Assembly: GCF_022440805.1 (NCBI RefSeq)
Contig: NZ_JAKNTK010000001.1
Location: 2,790,001 to 2,854,000 of the forward strand
From: Holdemania massiliensis
GTDB taxonomy: Bacteria; Bacillota_I; Bacilli_A; Erysipelotrichales; Erysipelotrichaceae
Length of the DNA: 64,000 bases
Direction: 5' to 3'
The notes under the pieces were generated by a model. The model saw only the letters and a list, made by a program, of their open reading frames with translations, had not been told where the DNA came from and did no database searches. This document shows, one piece after another, positions 1 to 7,349 of the stretch. The number at the start of each line of letters is the position of its first letter. The stretch's first letter is position 1. A program made the position numbers and the translations under genes.

Positions 1-1122
1 TGTAAAGTAGCCTAAGAGCGCCGCTCCACCAGCCAGCAGTCCTATAAAAAGCCCCAAAGGACTAAATAGCAGAGTCGCGTTTAAACCCATGACTGCTTTT
101 TGTGCAACGCCTGCCATTGCGGCAAAATAGGCCTCTTGAATCGCGGCTAAGCCAGTGGCAATCTTTAGCGCTACAAAAGCACTGGTCGCGAAAATAAGTA
201 CTGGAACTAAGACCTCAGCATTATCCACAACAAAGGCTAAAGCGTTCCCTACAAAGGTTGCCCCTGCTGCGAATAAATCAAAGAAAGGCTGAAACTTACC
301 AGCGTCCAGCATTTCCTGCAGACGGCCGATGATGTTTAATACTGGCTGCATCGAGGTCGTCATGTTTTCACCAAAAGCGTCTTTTAAATTGGAAGAAAAC
401 ATATTGAGCTGCACCATCAGGTTGCCTGTATTTTTATCGACGACGGACTGCGTCGCGCCGAACTTGGCCATCTGCTGATCAATGTAATCCAACCCGCCAG
501 AGATGTCTCCGGTATCAAAATAATTACGCAGCGTCTCGCCAGAAAGGCGGATACCGAAGCGATTGCGCATCGACATGGTGTCACCCTCCAACGCCTCTTT
601 TAACGCAAAGACCGCGCCCTCGGAGCCTTGTGTTGGATCCTTGGCATACAGCCGCTCTGTCATTTTAAAGAGCCGCGTCATGTCATCCAGATCGCGGGAT
701 ACCGTGTTAAATGCGGTAAAGCCCTTGGCTAGATCAGTACGACCTAACGCGCTGCTCTTGGCATAATCGCCGATATACTGATAGATCCCGGCTCCCAGCT
801 GATCATTGCCAACCAGTGCCTGGATCGTGTTGCTTTGCGCCTGCTGCGTTGCTGCGCCTTGGATCCCGGACCACATCAGATCAAAGGCTTTTTTGACGGC
901 GTAACCGATGGACACAAAGCCCATCATCTTTTTACTGATCTTGTCCAGAGGGTTAATGACTTTGGACTCCATCTGTTGCGCATTATCGCCCACACCTTTG
1001 ATCGCGTCTTTCATTTGCTCGGTGGCCTGATCAGCCCTTTGCGTATTTTTAACGATCTCCATCAGAGCTTTTGAGTATTTGTCATCCAGAATAAATGTTG
1101 CCGATAATGGGACTGCTGCCAT
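1..1122 (-). CDS. Phage tail tape measure protein (N-terminal part, runs off window)
   Basis: The frame stays open from an ATG at 1122 to the left edge, giving about 374 residues without a stop. It follows the tube and tail-chaperone genes, the usual position of the tape measure, which sets tail length and is threaded inside the tail tube. The first 120 residues are polar and helix-rich with Gln/Asp/Lys runs, and the visible distal part becomes Ala/Gly/Val/Leu-rich and hydrophobic, as expected for tape measures. The start at 1122 overlaps the stop of the frameshifted chaperone (TGATG), and an AGGAGG site at about 1131-1136 is well placed. The C-terminal part is outside the window, so any lytic domain cannot be assessed. 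Confidence 0.8.
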   Translation of the reverse strand, partial: MAAVPLSATFILDDKYSKALMEIVKNTQRADQATEQMKDAIKGVGDNAQQMESKVINPLDKISKKMMGFVSIGYAVKKAFDLMWSGIQGAATQQAQSNTIQALVGNDQLGAGIYQYIGDYAKSSALGRTDLAKGFTAFNTVSRDLDDMTRLFKMTERLYAKDPTQGSEGAVFALKEALEGDTMSMRNRFGIRLSGETLRNYFDTGDISGGLDYIDQQMAKFGATQSVVDKNTGNLMVQLNMFSSNLKDAFGENMTTSMQPVLNIIGRLQEMLDAGKFQPFFDLFAAGATFVGNALAFVVDNAEVLVPVLIFATSAFVALKIATGLAAIQEAYFAAMAGVAQKAVMGLNATLLFSPLGLFIGLLAGGAALLGYFT

Positions 1123-1699
1123 CAGTCATGCCTCCTTTCTGCGATCTTTTTGTTTTCTTCCGCAGCCACAGAAAGGGAAGCGTAAATAAACGCTTTCTCC
1201 TCTTGCGGCATCGCCGCCAGCTGCCCAGGCGTAATCTTAAGATTTTGCAGGACGACGTGGGCGAGCGCCATCTCGCCGCCCTGCCTGATCAGTTTTTTGC
1301 TTCTTCGATTTTCGCATTCAGGTCATCATAAATTCCGGCAAGCTCAAAAACTGCATTCCGCAGCTGCGTGTACTCGCCGATCAGCAACATGCGCATTAGC
1401 AGCTCACGTTCTCCCAGCACGCCGTAGGCTTTCTGCAGCTCAGCATTTTTCAGATCCGGAAACACGACGGCAGCAGCGATCATGTCCGCTTGGTATCCAG
1501 AGTTATCAAAGTCCTGGGATCCGTCCTTTTTAGACTTTATATTTCGTTTCATCATTTCCTGAGCTTCATCAGTTAGAATGGGTCTAATCTCAAAGGGTAC
1601 AGGCTCGCCATCCTCGCCCAGAAATCGGTCAGAGATAACAACCTCTTTGTTTCGTACCTGCTTGGGTTGTAAAAATGCAGCTAAGCTTTTACTTGTCAT
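1122..1699 (-). CDS. Tail assembly chaperone, -1 frameshift (GT-like) fusion product
   Basis: If ribosomes slip back one base on the heptamer at 1298-1292, reading continues through a 56-codon extension that starts LIRQGGEMAL and ends in AERRHD, stopping at 1124-1122 on a TGA that overlaps the tape measure ATG. The predicted fusion is 192 residues. The extension has no start codon or ribosome site suited to independent expression, is coding-like, and exactly fills the gap to the tape measure. This mirrors the G/GT arrangement found across tailed phages: the G part coats the tape measure and the T part recruits tube protein. Confidence 0.7.
1289..1699 (-). CDS. Tail assembly chaperone, short (G-like) product, XkdN-like
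   Basis: A 136-residue protein between the tail tube and tape measure genes, matching the XkdN-like chaperone of PBSX-type phages in size and position. Such proteins coat the tape measure during tail assembly and are absent from the virion. The sequence is acidic and helical, beginning MTSKSLAAFL and ending in EEAKN before a TGA stop. The last two sense codons form part of an A-AAA-AAC slippery heptamer (see the frameshift entry), so this is the abundant 0-frame product. Family assignment is from context, length and frameshift architecture. Confidence 0.75.
   Translation of the reverse strand: MTSKSLAAFLQPKQVRNKEVVISDRFLGEDGEPVPFEIRPILTDEAQEMMKRNIKSKKDGSQDFDNSGYQADMIAAAVVFPDLKNAELQKAYGVLGERELLMRMLLIGEYTQLRNAVFELAGIYDDLNAKIEEAKN
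1292..1298 (-). promoter_or_regulatory. Slippery heptamer A-AAA-AAC for -1 ribosomal frameshifting
   Basis: On the minus strand the codons GCA AAA AAC TGA contain the canonical X-XXY-YYZ heptamer in the correct phase, immediately before the 0-frame stop. The -1 frame is open for 56 further codons and ends at the tape measure start. I did not define a downstream stimulatory structure, although the GC-rich stretch that follows could fold. Confidence 0.8.
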
Positions 1700-1718
1700 A
1701 GTGCCTCCTTAACGTGAC

Positions 1719-1746
1719 AAAGCCGGCCTAATAAGAGACCGGCTTT
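1719..1746 (-). other. Hairpin at the 3' end of the tail tube gene
   Basis: An 8-bp perfect stem (AAAGCCGG / CCGGCTTT) with a 12-base loop spans the stop codon of the tube gene. Read leftward it has only a short T run, so full termination is unlikely. It may stabilise the transcript or reduce readthrough between the very highly expressed tube gene and the chaperone. Confidence 0.45.
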
Positions 1747-2201
1747 TTAAATTTATCCAAAATATCGTAGTCGCCAAAGATCAGATCGCTGTCCTGCGGG
1801 GCTGTCTCACTGGCCGCTTCCTCAATCGCAAGCAGCGGGATCTTTTTGAGGATACAGTGATACAGTACAACCTCTAGCCGGCCAACCTCCGAGGCTGGAT
1901 CGTCATGATAGCCCTGGATCGTGATTGATGGAAAGACACCGGTCTTTTTGTATTCTGCCAGTAGGTCGATAAAATCACTGGTCATGTGATAAAAAGACAT
2001 GCTGCCAGATCCTTTAAGCCCAATCGCTCGACCTTGTTCCATCCGACTGCCAAGTAGCTGCTTTTCCCATGTCTTTACTTCTACGGTGGCCGAAAGCTTG
2101 GATAGTTCAAACAGCTTGCGATTTTGCCCATTGATCGTAATGTATCCCGCACCCTCGGTGCACATTGGGATGTTTTCAATGCGTGTTTTTACGTTTGCCA
2201 T
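1728..2201 (-). CDS. Phage tail tube protein (XkdM-like)
   Basis: A 157-residue protein directly downstream of the sheath gene. Residues 1-40 (MANVKTRIENIP, then CTEGAGYITINGQ) and the MEQGRAIGLKGSG segment resemble the XkdM/DUF2001 tube family of PBSX-like phages. The product forms the inner tail tube inside the contractile sheath. The start at 2201 touches the sheath stop, implying translational coupling. Confidence 0.85.
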   Translation of the reverse strand: MANVKTRIENIPMCTEGAGYITINGQNRKLFELSKLSATVEVKTWEKQLLGSRMEQGRAIGLKGSGSMSFYHMTSDFIDLLAEYKKTGVFPSITIQGYHDDPASEVGRLEVVLYHCILKKIPLLAIEEAASETAPQDSDLIFGDYDILDKFKKPVSY

Positions 2202-3475
2202 TACTGCACCTCCACATCAATATAGATCTTGTCTACGGTATCCGTTGGCTTGACTGCCAGCTGGATATGCACGGAGTCTTTATCCGTCAGGGCCTCGACC
2301 TGGATATCCTCTGCGGCGTCAAAGTCTTCGATCGCACCGCTGGCCTGCAGCCCGTTAAGATACTCTGCCAATGTGCCTTTAAGTAGATTGCGGCCGTCCT
2401 TGTTGTTTTGTACCTGCCCAATGTAATTGGTCTCATAGATGCTGATCACGTCGCTGTGGATCGCATCGATGACTCGGATCACTTTGTTTTTGCGGTAGTC
2501 CTTAGGTTTTTGATTGTATGTCAACAAGGTATTGATATCGTACTCAATGACAATACCTTTACGCCGCACGCTAAAGACCAGCTGACCATCCAGGATTGCC
2601 TGCTTAATCTGATCATCCGTCAGCCGCGGGCTGCAGTCTACCGCACCGTCTACTGCCGCAAAGGTCAGCGATTGCGTACTGCCAGCGGCTGCACTAGCAC
2701 CAGCGACATAAGCACAGGCGTCCTGCGCGGTCACGACAGTGCCATCATCCAAGACAAAACCATTTTTTACGCTGATCACTGCCTCGTTATCCGACCGCAT
2801 GTTTTCAAGCACCGCTTGCATCAAGTGGGACTCCGCGCGCTCAGCTTTTACAAAATCGACAATCTTATTTTTGATTGACTGATCGGTGCTCGTGCAGGTA
2901 ATGATGTTGAAATCTTTGATCTTAGCTGCAGCTAAAAAAGAATCATAGTCATCAGCAGCAGCTGGAGTATCGGTAGCTCCCGACAAACGAACTGTCTTGT
3001 CCACCAGCGTGCCCGATCCCATAATCGTGATAAACTCATTGGCCACAAAATCTGCTGCAGTATTAACGACCTGGACATCCATCTCCTGCGTGTCCAGGTA
3101 GGTGCTGATCTGATATCCAGTCTCTAATGCCTTAACCTGGACGCTGATATCATTGCCCCGAGTGCCCTCGTAAAGAGCGGTTGCTGTAATCCCAGCAGCC
3201 AATTCACCGGTGGCTTTGGTACCGCCGCTAAGCCGGTACACAAGCGCGGTCTGAGCGTTTTTAAGGATCAGCTTAACTGGCAGCATGGCACTGTCATTAA
3301 GCTGATAGCCTAGCTTATACAATGGGCTCTGATCCTGTTGGATCTCTGTAAACCCCAGAGCGCCCCAGTTTAAGGCAAGTGGGATTGCAACGGCACCGAG
3401 ATTATCCCTAGTCAATGCCGTCAGCTCAGCATTGATGTTAACGTAGACCCCCGGCCGGGTTTTATTCGTGTTCAT
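2201..3475 (-). CDS. Phage contractile tail sheath protein (XkdK-like)
   Basis: A 424-residue protein beginning with the characteristic sheath N-terminus (RPGVYVNINAE), followed by a variable middle region and a conserved C-terminal polymerisation domain ending in a KPTDTVDKIYIDVEVQ strand. Sheath proteins wrap the tail tube and contract on infection, so this gene marks the prophage as myovirus-type. The length fits PBSX XkdK. The start has a good AAGGAG site 9 bases upstream and overlaps the previous gene by 14 bases. Confidence 0.92.
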   Translation of the reverse strand: MNTNKTRPGVYVNINAELTALTRDNLGAVAIPLALNWGALGFTEIQQDQSPLYKLGYQLNDSAMLPVKLILKNAQTALVYRLSGGTKATGELAAGITATALYEGTRGNDISVQVKALETGYQISTYLDTQEMDVQVVNTAADFVANEFITIMGSGTLVDKTVRLSGATDTPAAADDYDSFLAAAKIKDFNIITCTSTDQSIKNKIVDFVKAERAESHLMQAVLENMRSDNEAVISVKNGFVLDDGTVVTAQDACAYVAGASAAAGSTQSLTFAAVDGAVDCSPRLTDDQIKQAILDGQLVFSVRRKGIVIEYDINTLLTYNQKPKDYRKNKVIRVIDAIHSDVISIYETNYIGQVQNNKDGRNLLKGTLAEYLNGLQASGAIEDFDAAEDIQVEALTDKDSVHIQLAVKPTDTVDKIYIDVEVQ

Positions 3476-3905
3476 CTTCTTTCACTCCTTCCTCGAGCGA
3501 TAAATCTTGCATAGCCGGATCATCGAGATCCAGCGCCTGCCGGATATCCAGCATAAACTGGATGTGCAGGACTTTCTGTTCACGATCATAGCTGATCGTT
3601 TTATTTTTAATCCACAGCTGCTTATCGTTAAGAATCAGCTGCCTAAACGGTAGCCCAAAGGTGTCCTGAACCTGGTAGATATCATCCATAAAGTTAGGCT
3701 TGCGGTCATCAGGCAGGTAGTCGACCACAAAAGGGATGCCGCGTCTGTAAAAATCTTTTAGACTGGATACCTCGTCGATCTGCAGCGTGGTAATAAAAAA
3801 GCAAGGCAGTTTGATGTCTTGCAGTACGGGTCCATCATAAATTTTGACGTCATGATAAAGAGATTTTATCCAAGACGCGATTGCTTGTATCAGATCATAA
3901 ACCAT
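3462..3905 (-). CDS. Phage tail terminator-like protein (DUF6838-type)
   Basis: A 147-residue protein between the gp10-like protein and the sheath, where contractile-tail phages carry the tail terminator that caps the tube and sets the head-tail interface. The N-terminus (MVYDLIQAIASWIKSLY) is amphipathic and the middle has alternating strands (CFFITTLQI, IPFVVDYLP). The C-terminal 20 residues are very acidic. The family name is inferred from position and overall resemblance, with no single diagnostic motif visible. Confidence 0.65.
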   Translation of the reverse strand: MVYDLIQAIASWIKSLYHDVKIYDGPVLQDIKLPCFFITTLQIDEVSSLKDFYRRGIPFVVDYLPDDRKPNFMDDIYQVQDTFGLPFRQLILNDKQLWIKNKTISYDREQKVLHIQFMLDIRQALDLDDPAMQDLSLEEGVKEDEHE

Positions 3906-4374
3906 GTTTTGCTTTGACCCTCCTCAGCTCTGCATCATAAATCCAGGGCAGTGCTCTCTCCGCAGTTTTTACTGCTGATTCCAAAAAGAACTGGCCGGGG
4001 ACCCATCCTATGTTAATCCGCTCCCCATCTACTACCTTTGTAATGTGATGTCCATTATTAACATAGATAGCATAATCCACATTGTTGGTCAGATACTTTT
4101 GCACCTGATCCTTACGGACATAAGTACGGCTTAAATGCCATCCACGCCGCAGAGTGCCGCCCTGGCGAGTTACTGAGGTTGTAAAATGGACGTGTTCCCC
4201 TTTAGAGGTAGTAAAATCAACCTCTTTGTCATAACTACCTACTGGCGTATTTTGCACGGCGGATCGCTGCATAACATCCATAGCCTTGTTGACTACCTTT
4301 ATCTGAGACTCTTTCAGATCTACGTCCAGCTTTTTGAGCGTTGCGAGAAACTCTGCAAAAATGTTATCGCTCAT
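3895..4374 (-). CDS. HK97 gp10-like head-tail joining protein
   Basis: A 159-residue protein with the gp10-family pattern: an N-terminal helix containing VVNKAMDVMQRSAVQNTPV, a GTLRRGW segment in the middle, YAIYVNNGHH near residue 100, and a C-terminal helix after PGQFFLESAV. Members act in head completion or tail attachment. It overlaps both neighbours (4 bases with the upstream gene, 11 with the downstream one), typical of a tightly coupled morphogenesis operon. Confidence 0.8.
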   Translation of the reverse strand: MSDNIFAEFLATLKKLDVDLKESQIKVVNKAMDVMQRSAVQNTPVGSYDKEVDFTTSKGEHVHFTTSVTRQGGTLRRGWHLSRTYVRKDQVQKYLTNNVDYAIYVNNGHHITKVVDGERINIGWVPGQFFLESAVKTAERALPWIYDAELRRVKAKHGL

Positions 4375-4709
4375 ACATCCGCCACCTCCTGGCAGGTCAC
4401 CTCCAAGTGGCTTCCGTATCGGATCGCTTTGCCCGCAGTCAATACATAAGTCAGCCCCTGCTTGGTCACGATCAGCCGATCACCCTGCTTAATCTCAACC
4501 TCTGGCCGCAAAAAAACTTGGAAAACATTGACCACTTGATATCGACCAACTCCATCCGGCACAGACATTGTCTTAACTGATAAGTGACAGCACACTCTAG
4601 TTTTGACATTGATGTATTGCTCATTGCGATCCAAAGCTCCAGCTGCAGATGGCTGGACCCGCTGAATGGTGCAGCTATCCTCTCGCCGGCTATCCAGCAG
4701 ATCTGCCAT
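4371..4709 (-). CDS. Head closure (stopper) protein, XkdH-like
   Basis: About 112 residues from an ATG 9 bases beyond the previous stop; a GTG at 4724 is an alternative start. The beta-rich sequence with the segment QGDRLIVTKQGLTYVLTAG matches the small beta-barrel stoppers that close the head after packaging. No strong ribosome site precedes it, so coupling to the connector gene is likely. Assigned mainly on size, fold pattern and synteny. Confidence 0.6.
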   Translation of the reverse strand: MADLLDSRREDSCTIQRVQPSAAGALDRNEQYINVKTRVCCHLSVKTMSVPDGVGRYQVVNVFQVFLRPEVEIKQGDRLIVTKQGLTYVLTAGKAIRYGSHLEVTCQEVADV

Positions 4710-4717
4710 TGATGCGG

Positions 4718-5092
4718 CTACCACGGAAACAGCCTCCGATACTGATTAAGCTCATTGCTGTAGCTATTGATAATCGACTGCAGCGTGACGGTCTCCGATC
4801 CGCTCTCGTATTGTATCGTTGTATCACCCTCGCTGATCGACTTGATCCGTTGATTAAGTCCATCTGCGGCCTTGCTGGCATTGTGCAGCTGCAGCGCTGC
4901 CTCTATCCAGACCTCTTCCAGCTCATCTGGCACAAGCGCCTGGATTGGGATCCGACAATAATTGAGGATGGAGGATCGGATCCGCGTAACCGCTGAGGTC
5001 AGATCCTCCTGCATTAACTCTGGATTGCGCAAGACAAGCTGATCCACGATATCTAAGACTTGTTTTTCCGCCTCAATCCGCAGCTTCGGCAT
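4718..5092 (-). CDS. Phage head-tail connector (gp6/YqbG-like)
   Basis: A 124-residue, mostly helical protein in the adaptor position after the capsid. The pattern of an N-terminal long helix, the IRSSILNYCRIP segment and a C-terminal helix ending in LNQYRRLFPW resembles small head-tail adaptors that form a dodecameric ring on the portal. Its first 20 bases overlap the end of the coiled-coil gene in another frame. Confidence 0.65.
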   Translation of the reverse strand: MPKLRIEAEKQVLDIVDQLVLRNPELMQEDLTSAVTRIRSSILNYCRIPIQALVPDELEEVWIEAALQLHNASKAADGLNQRIKSISEGDTTIQYESGSETVTLQSIINSYSNELNQYRRLFPW

Positions 5093-5435
5093 TCTTCTTT
5101 TCCTTGCTTTTCAGCTTACCGATTTCTGTTTTCAGCCCGTGGCTCGTCTTCTCTGCTTCCTGCAATTTCTCCTGCAAGTTGGTTACTTCCTCACTTCGAT
5201 CTGGCTTGATCTGCGCTTTTAAAGCGTTGATTTCTGCCTCGTGATCAGCTTCGATCTGCGCTTTCAGCGCATTGATCTCAGCCAAATGCTCGGCATAGCT
5301 AATCGTCTTGCCGCCAGTTGCCGGCTCTACGATACGCCCTTTATCGTCGATGACATCGTAGCCGTCATTGAGATAAGTTGTTTTGTCGCGATCGTCAATC
5401 AACAGTTCACGATTGCGTCTTTTAATCCGTAACAT
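5073..5435 (-). CDS. Small coiled-coil phage protein with internal duplication
   Basis: A 120-residue protein. The basic N-terminus (MLRIKRRNRELLI) is followed by a DGYDVIDDKGRIVEP segment and a long charged helix. The unit AEINALKAQI occurs twice in tandem (about residues 53-62 and 67-76). In related phages a short protein here follows the capsid and may be a structural or decoration component. I do not recognise a named family. Confidence 0.6.
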   Translation of the reverse strand: MLRIKRRNRELLIDDRDKTTYLNDGYDVIDDKGRIVEPATGGKTISYAEHLAEINALKAQIEADHEAEINALKAQIKPDRSEEVTNLQEKLQEAEKTSHGLKTEIGKLKSKEKKNAEAAD

Positions 5436-5447
5436 AGCAATACCCCC

Positions 5448-6353
5448 TTACGCTGCGTCTGGCTCTTGGACAAAGGCAATGGCACCCATCTTGTAGTCCA
5501 GCGCAAACATGTCCTCAAAGGACTCCTCAAAATAAAGCTGCTTGCCCTTAGTCTTTGCGGACGGCTCATCCAGCGCCGCAAAGGTGTAGTTGACACACGG
5601 CAGCACGGCCGTTGGATGGATCAGCAGCATGTGCAGCTGACGCGCCGATGCACCGACCTTCCAACCTTTGGTGAAATCATAAACCGTCTTCATGAGTTCC
5701 GACGGTACTGCCGGCTCAATCATGACCTCGTCAATGCGGCTGACATTACGATTGACTGATTTTTCTCCGCCTTCGACGCTGATAATTCGCTGGATATCCT
5801 TGGCCTGTTTTAACAGCGTCTTGACGTGCGGAGTAACGTACAGAATGCGTCCCTGCTGCGGTACGCGGGCCTCGTCCATCGCCTCCATCAACTTGTCAAA
5901 CTCCGTTAAAATGTTATCAACCGTCAGATCCACTTTGACGACCTTGTCAGCATTGCTGACGATGTAATCAGAGTACAGCGCGGAGATCGTGTAGGCGTCC
6001 ATCTCTGGGAATTTCTGTTCTTGGTTGTACACCTTAGTGGCGTTTTGAATGGCCATGACACCACCGGTCTGCTGGACGTCCATCGGATGGATCAGCGTCT
6101 CCCAAGTACGATGATTGCGCAGCTGCTTTGTGATCCACTCGTTGTCATGGTTGCGAGTAAATCCGCCGATCGTGTCGCGATCACCGTCGACTCGGCCGCT
6201 TGTCGTGATGTGCGGAATCTTGATAGTATCCGCATCAACTACCTTGTAGATATCTTTGTTCGGGCTGTTCCAGAGTGCTCCGAAATGAAGCACATACGGG
6301 AATGCTTGAAGTAATGCTTTAGAATACAGTTCTGCATAGTTTACTACTGCCAT
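5448..6353 (-). CDS. Major capsid protein
   Basis: A 301-residue protein after the scaffold gene in the canonical packaging-head order. Recognisable elements are an N-terminal arm (MAVVNYAELYSKALLQAFPY), the KIPHITTSGRVDGDRD loop typical of capsid proteins of Firmicute myophages, and a C-terminal domain ending in YKMGAIAFVQEPDAA. It assembles the icosahedral head around the scaffold. An AGGAGG site lies about 8 bases before the start. Confidence 0.85.
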   Translation of the reverse strand: MAVVNYAELYSKALLQAFPYVLHFGALWNSPNKDIYKVVDADTIKIPHITTSGRVDGDRDTIGGFTRNHDNEWITKQLRNHRTWETLIHPMDVQQTGGVMAIQNATKVYNQEQKFPEMDAYTISALYSDYIVSNADKVVKVDLTVDNILTEFDKLMEAMDEARVPQQGRILYVTPHVKTLLKQAKDIQRIISVEGGEKSVNRNVSRIDEVMIEPAVPSELMKTVYDFTKGWKVGASARQLHMLLIHPTAVLPCVNYTFAALDEPSAKTKGKQLYFEESFEDMFALDYKMGAIAFVQEPDAA

Positions 6354-6368
6354 AATTTTGAATACCTC

Positions 6369-6965
6369 CTACTGTTTTGGCATGTCTTTTAATGTGGTAA
6401 AACCAAAGTTAAACTCGGATCCTTTAGGAGCTCCACCCGCAGGCGGCGTAAAACCTCCGGCAGCTGGATCTGCACCTGCCGGTGCCTCAACGTCAAACAA
6501 GTACGCGTCAGACTTTTTCAGCGCTTCCAACTGATCGTCCAACCCGAGCACCTTGTCACCGTCCAGCTTGATCTTGGACTCATCCAGCAGGGCTCTTGCA
6601 GCTTTTGGATTTTTAGCTTTTGCCCGCATAAGCGCAATCTCAACAGCGCTGTCCGTGCGGATCTTAGCGGTATCCTGGGTATACTTGGTTTCCCAGTTAG
6701 CAGCTGCGGTCCTGAGTGTCTCGACATCGACACCATCCCACTTTTTAATCTCTCCCTGCAGGTTTTTGATCGTCGTATTGGCGGTGGCCAACTCTGTTTC
6801 TTTAGCTTTAAATTTGTCGGATGACACATAGCTGCCATCACCGATATTGCCGATTTTGATCTGCTTTTCCTTGTTTTCGGCTTTGCCATTGTGTTCCTGG
6901 ATTGCGCTGGCCAGTTGGTCAAAGGTCAGTGCACTGTCGCCAAATAATGCTTTCAAAAAATCCAT
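6369..6965 (-). CDS. Phage capsid scaffolding protein (GP20-like)
   Basis: A 198-residue, highly charged helical protein just upstream of the capsid gene. The first segment (MDFLKALFGDSALTFDQ) and a central coiled coil (residues about 45-90) match minor structural/scaffold GP20-type proteins, which template prohead assembly and then leave. I chose the ATG at 6965 because AAGGAGG lies just upstream; a longer frame to 7076 lacks this and runs into the terminator region. The C-terminus is Pro/Gly/Ala-rich, as is common for scaffolds that contact the coat protein. Confidence 0.8.
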   Translation of the reverse strand: MDFLKALFGDSALTFDQLASAIQEHNGKAENKEKQIKIGNIGDGSYVSSDKFKAKETELATANTTIKNLQGEIKKWDGVDVETLRTAAANWETKYTQDTAKIRTDSAVEIALMRAKAKNPKAARALLDESKIKLDGDKVLGLDDQLEALKKSDAYLFDVEAPAGADPAAGGFTPPAGGAPKGSEFNFGFTTLKDMPKQ

Positions 6966-7087
6966 ATACCCTCCTTGCGAGCGATTTAATTTATATATCC
7001 GCAGCCACTCTGCGGTTGTCGCTTGGCGTGCATTTATATCCCGACACGCTGGGGATAGCAAGCCGTTTAGTGCCATGCTTAGGGCAT

Positions 7088-7114
7088 AATAAAAGGCCGC
7101 ATTTTCTGCGACCT
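7088..7114 (-). terminator. Intrinsic terminator after the MuF/immunity-like pair
   Basis: On the minus strand AGGTCGCA, a five-base loop and TGCGGCCT (one G-T pair) are followed by TTTATT. It lies directly downstream of the small gene at 7119-7349 and upstream of the scaffold gene, so some late transcripts could end here and the toxin-like unit could be partly isolated from the structural genes. Confidence 0.55.
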
Positions 7115-7118
7115 AATA

Positions 7119-7349
7119 TTAATATTTTGTATGTAGTCCTGGTTTTGCTTCGTTTGCAATTTTCTCGTCAAGAACGGCTTTGCACCAGCTTGGTGCTCCC
7201 TCAACAAGTTCGTTAATGTAGCGCCCGTCATTTTCCTTAAGCCAATGCCTTAACTCTGAGAATTTGCAAAATTCAAACAAAGGATGATCTTCATTGAATT
7301 CCATTTCAAATAATTCCTCATCTGTGTAATCTTCAATTTTCTTCTTCAT
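7119..7349 (-). CDS. Small acidic protein, candidate immunity partner of the MuF C-terminal domain
   Basis: A 76-residue acidic protein (starts MKKKIEDYTDEELFEMEF) whose ATG overlaps the stop of the MuF gene (TAATG). Short, acidic genes coupled to the 3' end of polymorphic-toxin genes are commonly immunity proteins. No known fold is recognised. Its base composition is AT-rich like the toxin-like C-terminal region and unlike the GC-richer head genes on either side, suggesting both were acquired as one module. The immunity role is an inference from this arrangement only. Confidence 0.55.
   Translation of the reverse strand: MKKKIEDYTDEELFEMEFNEDHPLFEFCKFSELRHWLKENDGRYINELVEGAPSWCKAVLDEKIANEAKPGLHTKY

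Noticed and set aside
6966..7076. Upstream extension of the scaffold gene to 7076
   Set aside because: The extra residues reach into the gap after the terminator at 7088-7114, while the ATG at 6965 has a clear AAGGAGG.
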